Shown here: positions 5,023 through 5,505 of the stretch, in pieces
Position numbering within the stretch: position 1 is the stretch's first letter
How the letters are laid out: the number at the start of each line of letters is the position of its first letter
NCBI GenBank assembly: GCA_025935435.1
Contig: JAICVH010000196.1
Coordinates: forward strand, 1 to 5,505
Source: Burkholderiales bacterium
GTDB lineage: Bacteria; Pseudomonadota; Gammaproteobacteria; Burkholderiales; Casimicrobiaceae
Length of the DNA stretch: 5,505 nt
Reading direction: 5' to 3'
The notes under the pieces: generated by a model
Database searches by the model: none
Seen by the model: only the letters and a program-made list of their open reading frames with translations
What the model was told of the DNA's origin: nothing
Program-made: the position numbers and the translations under genes

Positions 5023-5505
5023 TCTCGAAGAACAGGACCAGATCGACGAACTGAAGGCGTGGTGGGCGCGCTACGGCGGTGCCGTCACCGTCGGACTGGT
5101 GCTCGCCGTGCTGGTGATCGCCGGCGTTCAGGGTTATCGCTGGTGGGCCGCCAAGCGCGCCGAAGACGCGTCGGTGCTTTACACCGCGGTGAGCGAAGCG
5201 GTGCGCGCCAAGGACTCAGCGAAAGCCAAGGATGCCGCGGCGCAGATCACCGACCGCTACGCAGGCACCGGCTATGCACCCCGCGCGGCGCTGTTGTTCG
5301 GCAAACTGCTCTACGACAGCGGCGATCGCAACGGCGCAAAGGCGCAATACGCATGGGTGCTCGAACACGCGAAGGAAGACGAGCTGCAGGCGATCGGCCG
5401 CTATCGCCTTGCGCAGGTGCAACTCGACGAGAAGCAAACGGATGCGGCGCTGGCGACGCTCGACGCCAAGCATCCGGATACGTTCGATGCGATCTACGCC
5501 GATCT
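5009..5505 (+). CDS. yfgM: YfgM-like TPR membrane protein, Sec translocon ancillary subunit (3' end cut by window)
   Basis: The frame opens at ATG 5009, overlapping the hisS stop by 14 bp, and stays open to the right edge (165 complete codons). The start MAVYDLEEQDQIDELKAWW, followed by one transmembrane helix (about residues 23-43, VTVGLVLAVLVIAGVQGY), is the hallmark of the YfgM family. A short cytoplasmic N-terminus precedes the helix and a periplasmic TPR-like domain follows. From about residue 51 the sequence is helical-repeat in character, for example YAPRAALLFGKLLYDSGDRNGAKAQYAWVL across two segments, and AIGRYRLAQVQLDEKQTDAAL. In E. coli YfgM associates with SecYEG and PpiD and assists periplasmic protein traffic. 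In this conserved order bamB and der would be expected next, beyond the window. About 40 to 50 residues are probably missing, judged from the usual length of about 206. Confidence 0.93.
   Translation, partial: MAVYDLEEQDQIDELKAWWARYGGAVTVGLVLAVLVIAGVQGYRWWAAKRAEDASVLYTAVSEAVRAKDSAKAKDAAAQITDRYAGTGYAPRAALLFGKLLYDSGDRNGAKAQYAWVLEHAKEDELQAIGRYRLAQVQLDEKQTDAALATLDAKHPDTFDAIYAD

Noticed and set aside
1..5505. CRISPR arrays, tRNA genes, transposase or phage genes, toxin-antitoxin or defence genes
   Set aside because: Reading both strands gave no repeat-spacer pattern, no tRNA fold, and no mobile-element or defence protein signatures; the window is a housekeeping cluster.

Overview
The window is high-GC DNA from a proteobacterium, most likely a betaproteobacterium related to the Burkholderiales. 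The evidence is the gene order ndk, rlmN, pilW (pilF), rodZ, hisS, yfgM, which is a conserved housekeeping neighbourhood of beta- and gammaproteobacteria, together with protein sequences that read like Burkholderia-type homologues. No genus is assigned. All recognised genes lie on the + strand.

Layout. Bases 1-117 are the last 38 codons of a membrane protein that looks like the large permease (DctM) of a TRAP transporter. Bases 118-316 form the only substantial non-coding gap. It holds two GC-rich inverted repeats and a plausible extended -10 promoter that would drive the following cluster. From 317 to the right edge the genes are tightly packed: ndk (nucleoside diphosphate kinase), rlmN (23S rRNA A2503/tRNA A37 methyltransferase), pilW (TPR lipoprotein for type IV pilus assembly), rodZ (HTH/membrane cell-shape protein), hisS (histidyl-tRNA synthetase) and the start of yfgM (membrane-anchored TPR protein of the Sec translocon). 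Gaps are 29, 37 and 15 bp, and two junctions overlap (4 bp pilW/rodZ, 14 bp hisS/yfgM). This suggests one transcription unit with translational coupling.

The genes are functionally mixed: nucleotide supply, ribosome and tRNA modification, tRNA charging, and envelope, pilus and cell-shape assembly. They are linked mainly by conserved co-transcription.

I found no new defence, mobile or biosynthetic system here. Two points stand out. First, rlmN carries an in-frame insertion of about 24 codons made of GC-rich palindromic DNA. It resembles the dispersed REP-like intergenic repeats of Burkholderiales and is translated as a Gly/Ala/Pro/Gln-rich loop between the radical-SAM cysteine motif and the GMGEP motif. 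Second, ispG, which normally sits between rodZ and hisS, is absent from that position. A lesser point is an imperfect direct repeat that flanks ndk.
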